The position numbers and the translations under genes were made by a program. 15,455 nucleotides of DNA. Origin: Anaerolineales bacterium UBA2317 (GTDB taxonomy: Bacteria; Chloroflexota; Anaerolineae; Anaerolineales; Villigracilaceae). The notes under the pieces were generated by a model that made no database searches, had not been told where the DNA came from, and saw only the letters and a program-made list of their open reading frames with translations. The stretch lies in NCBI GenBank assembly GCA_002345215.1, contig DDVH01000055.1:30756-46210 (forward strand), in the 5' to 3' direction. Of the stretch, positions 13,906-15,455 are shown in pieces; within the stretch, counting starts at the first letter, position 1, and each line of letters begins with the position of its first letter.

Positions 13906-14673
13906 ATGAAACCAAAAGCTCTCGTCCTCCAAGCGCACGGCTCCAACCGCGATTTTGATGTGATAGATGCATTAACTCTCACAGGTGCAGATGCGACTGG
14001 TGTTCCATTAAATGAATTACGGAATCACAAATCGCTTCTTGCGGACTTTCAACTGCTCGTTGTTCCTGGCGGCTTCTCCTACGCGGATGCATTAGGCGCA
14101 GGCAAATTGCTTGCACTAGATTTGGCATCTTACTTTTCAGATGAAGTCTCTGCATTTGTGGATGCTGGCAAACCTGTCGTCGGAATCTGCAACGGATTTC
14201 AAGTCTTAGTCAAAGCTGGGCTTCTGCCTGGGAAACAGAATCAAGTATCCGTTAAGAATGAAGCGACATTGACATTTAATGCAGAAGGTCATTTTGAATG
14301 TCGTTGGGTGAATCTTAAATCCGCATCACAAAATTGTATCTGGACAAAAGATTTGGATGAAATCATCACCTGCCCAATTGCACATGGCGAAGGAAATTTC
14401 AAAGCGAGCCAAAATATTTCATCTGAATATATTGCGTTGACTTATGTGAATGCAAATGGTTCATCCGCAAATGGTGTGTATCCGATTAATCCAAATGGTT
14501 CAACGATGGATATTGCTGGAATTACGAACGCAAAAGGCAATGTGCTTGGGTTGATGCCACATCCTGAAAATCATATTTACACATGGCAACATCCGCGTCA
14601 CACACGTGGAGAGACAAACGGCAGTGGCTTGAAGTTGTTTGCAAACGGCGTGAACTATGCAAAGGAAATGTAA
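13906..14673 (+). CDS. purQ: FGAM synthase glutaminase subunit PurQ
   Basis: Class I glutamine amidotransferase that hydrolyses glutamine and passes ammonia to PurL. The catalytic triad is visible: Cys95 in GICNGFQVL, His219 and Glu221 in PHPENH. Other family marks are the N-terminal QAHGSNRDFD, VPGGFSYAD (53-61) with GAGKLLA, and PIAHGEGNF. At 255 residues it belongs to the longer PurQ form; Bacillus-type PurQ is about 227. The usual cysteine in the N-terminal GSNCD motif is replaced by Arg, as in some relatives. It starts three bases after the purL stop without a ribosome-binding site of its own, so translation is probably coupled to purL. Its stop codon overlaps the purC start. Confidence 0.97.
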   Translation: MKPKALVLQAHGSNRDFDVIDALTLTGADATGVPLNELRNHKSLLADFQLLVVPGGFSYADALGAGKLLALDLASYFSDEVSAFVDAGKPVVGICNGFQVLVKAGLLPGKQNQVSVKNEATLTFNAEGHFECRWVNLKSASQNCIWTKDLDEIITCPIAHGEGNFKASQNISSEYIALTYVNANGSSANGVYPINPNGSTMDIAGITNAKGNVLGLMPHPENHIYTWQHPRHTRGETNGSGLKLFANGVNYAKEM

Positions 14674-15455
14674 TGATTTCGCAAAATGAATTGTTGAAAT
14701 TAATTCCGCAAGCATTGAATGAAACAAACTTGCCACTTGCAGGGAAACAATCTGGCAAGGTGCGCGATTGGTATGATTTGCAAAACGGACAACGATTGAT
14801 TGTGACCACAGATCGTTTATCTGCATTTGACAGAATTCTTGCGCGAGTTCCATATAAAGGACAAGTATTAAATCAATTATCCGCTTGGTGGTTTGAGCAA
14901 ACGAAAGATATTATTCCAAATCATTTAATTTCTATTCCAGACCCGAATGCCGCCATTGTTCAAAAAGTGAACCCGATTCAAGTTGAAGTCATCGTGCGTG
15001 GATATATTACAGGAGTCACATCTACTGCATTGTGGCATCGTTATTCTTTAGGTGAAAGAAATATTTACGGATATGATTTTCCCGAAGGCTTGAAAAAGAA
15101 TCAAAAATTACCTGAACCGATTATTACGCCAACCACCAAAGGCGGCGAAACAGGACATGACGAACGATTAACTTGTGCAGAAGTTGTTGAGAAAAAAATT
15201 CTCGATGAAGCAACTTGGAATCAAGTACAAACCGCCGCATTGGCAATTTTCAACCGCGGACAGGAACTTGCCGCTAAAGCAGAATTAATTTTGGTAGATA
15301 CAAAATATGAATTTGGTTTAACAGATGATGGTCAAGTGATGTTAATAGACGAAGTCCATACGCCAGATTCATCACGTTTTTGGAAATCGAATGGCTACCA
15401 AAAACTTTTTAATGAAGGCAAGGAACCTGAAAATTTTGATAAGGAATTTATCCGC
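14673..15455 (+). CDS. purC: SAICAR synthetase PurC, 3' end beyond the window
   Basis: Joins aspartate to CAIR with ATP, giving SAICAR in purine synthesis. Translation gives 261 residues with no stop before the right edge. Landmarks are SGKVRD (27-32), VTTDRLSAFD (44-53), EVIVRGYITG (about 104-113), GGETGHDERL, ILVDTKYEFG (about 207-216) and IDEVHTPDSSRFW, which together form the SAICAR synthetase signature. The sequence follows the longer form of the enzyme (about 290-310 residues, as in yeast Ade1) rather than the 240-residue Bacillus type, so only the last 30-50 residues should be missing. Its ATG shares one base with the purQ stop (TAATG), so it is translationally coupled in the purL-purQ-purC operon. 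Confidence 0.96.
   Translation, partial: MISQNELLKLIPQALNETNLPLAGKQSGKVRDWYDLQNGQRLIVTTDRLSAFDRILARVPYKGQVLNQLSAWWFEQTKDIIPNHLISIPDPNAAIVQKVNPIQVEVIVRGYITGVTSTALWHRYSLGERNIYGYDFPEGLKKNQKLPEPIITPTTKGGETGHDERLTCAEVVEKKILDEATWNQVQTAALAIFNRGQELAAKAELILVDTKYEFGLTDDGQVMLIDEVHTPDSSRFWKSNGYQKLFNEGKEPENFDKEFIR

Noticed and set aside
14500..14853. Minus-strand frames opposite purQ and purC
   Set aside because: They are antisense to two clear enzyme genes and cross their overlapping stop and start. The peptide content is typical of shadow frames.

Overview
The window reads as a chromosomal segment of a moderately AT-rich bacterium. The gene set is a type I glutamine synthetase, an AmtB-type transporter, a large glutamate synthase, a LysX-type ligase of the LysW amino-acid pathway, a multi-GAF sensor, and a purine cluster in which PurS-like sequence is fused to PurL. 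This combination is most like a Chloroflexota (Anaerolineae-type) genome. That placement is an inference from gene content, not from a phylogenetic marker. I see no tRNA, rRNA, CRISPR array, transposase or phage gene.

Layout. Positions 1-9867 are read entirely from the minus strand, in the transcription order gltB (glutamate synthase), amt (ammonium transporter), glnA (glutamine synthetase), lysE-type exporter, and a tandem-GAF sensor that runs off the left edge. Each of the three nitrogen genes is a separate transcription unit with its own candidate promoter. A hairpin terminator follows each: 1751-1805 after glnA, 3334-3376 after amt, 4915-4957 after gltB. From 10222 onward everything reads from the plus strand: lysX, then purL-purQ-purC, whose last member runs off the right edge.

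How the genes work together. Amt brings in ammonium, GlnA fixes it onto glutamate, and GltB turns glutamine plus 2-oxoglutarate into two glutamates, so the left half is a complete ammonium assimilation route apart from the electron-donor side of GltB. LysX uses an amino-acid substrate and glutamate-tailed LysW. The PurL/PurQ pair consumes glutamine in purine synthesis.

The most interesting structure is regulatory. A 21-bp partly palindromic box (core CCATTTGGGTAATA, or TACCC-N4/5-GGGTA) lies upstream of glnA (one copy), amt (two copies) and gltB (two copies). In all three cases one copy sits 22-25 bp upstream of a plausible -10 hexamer, the geometry expected for an activator bound near -42. 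One of the gltB copies is inverted and faces a strong plus-strand promoter at 9984-10011. That promoter should make an RNA of about 180 nt that folds into a long stem and ends at a strong intrinsic terminator (10163-10197), only 24 bp before the lysX start. This may be a nitrogen-linked small RNA or an attenuator leader for lysX. Other points of note are the double PurS-like N-terminus of PurL, a short-repeat insertion inside purL, and a promoter that leaves purL almost leaderless.
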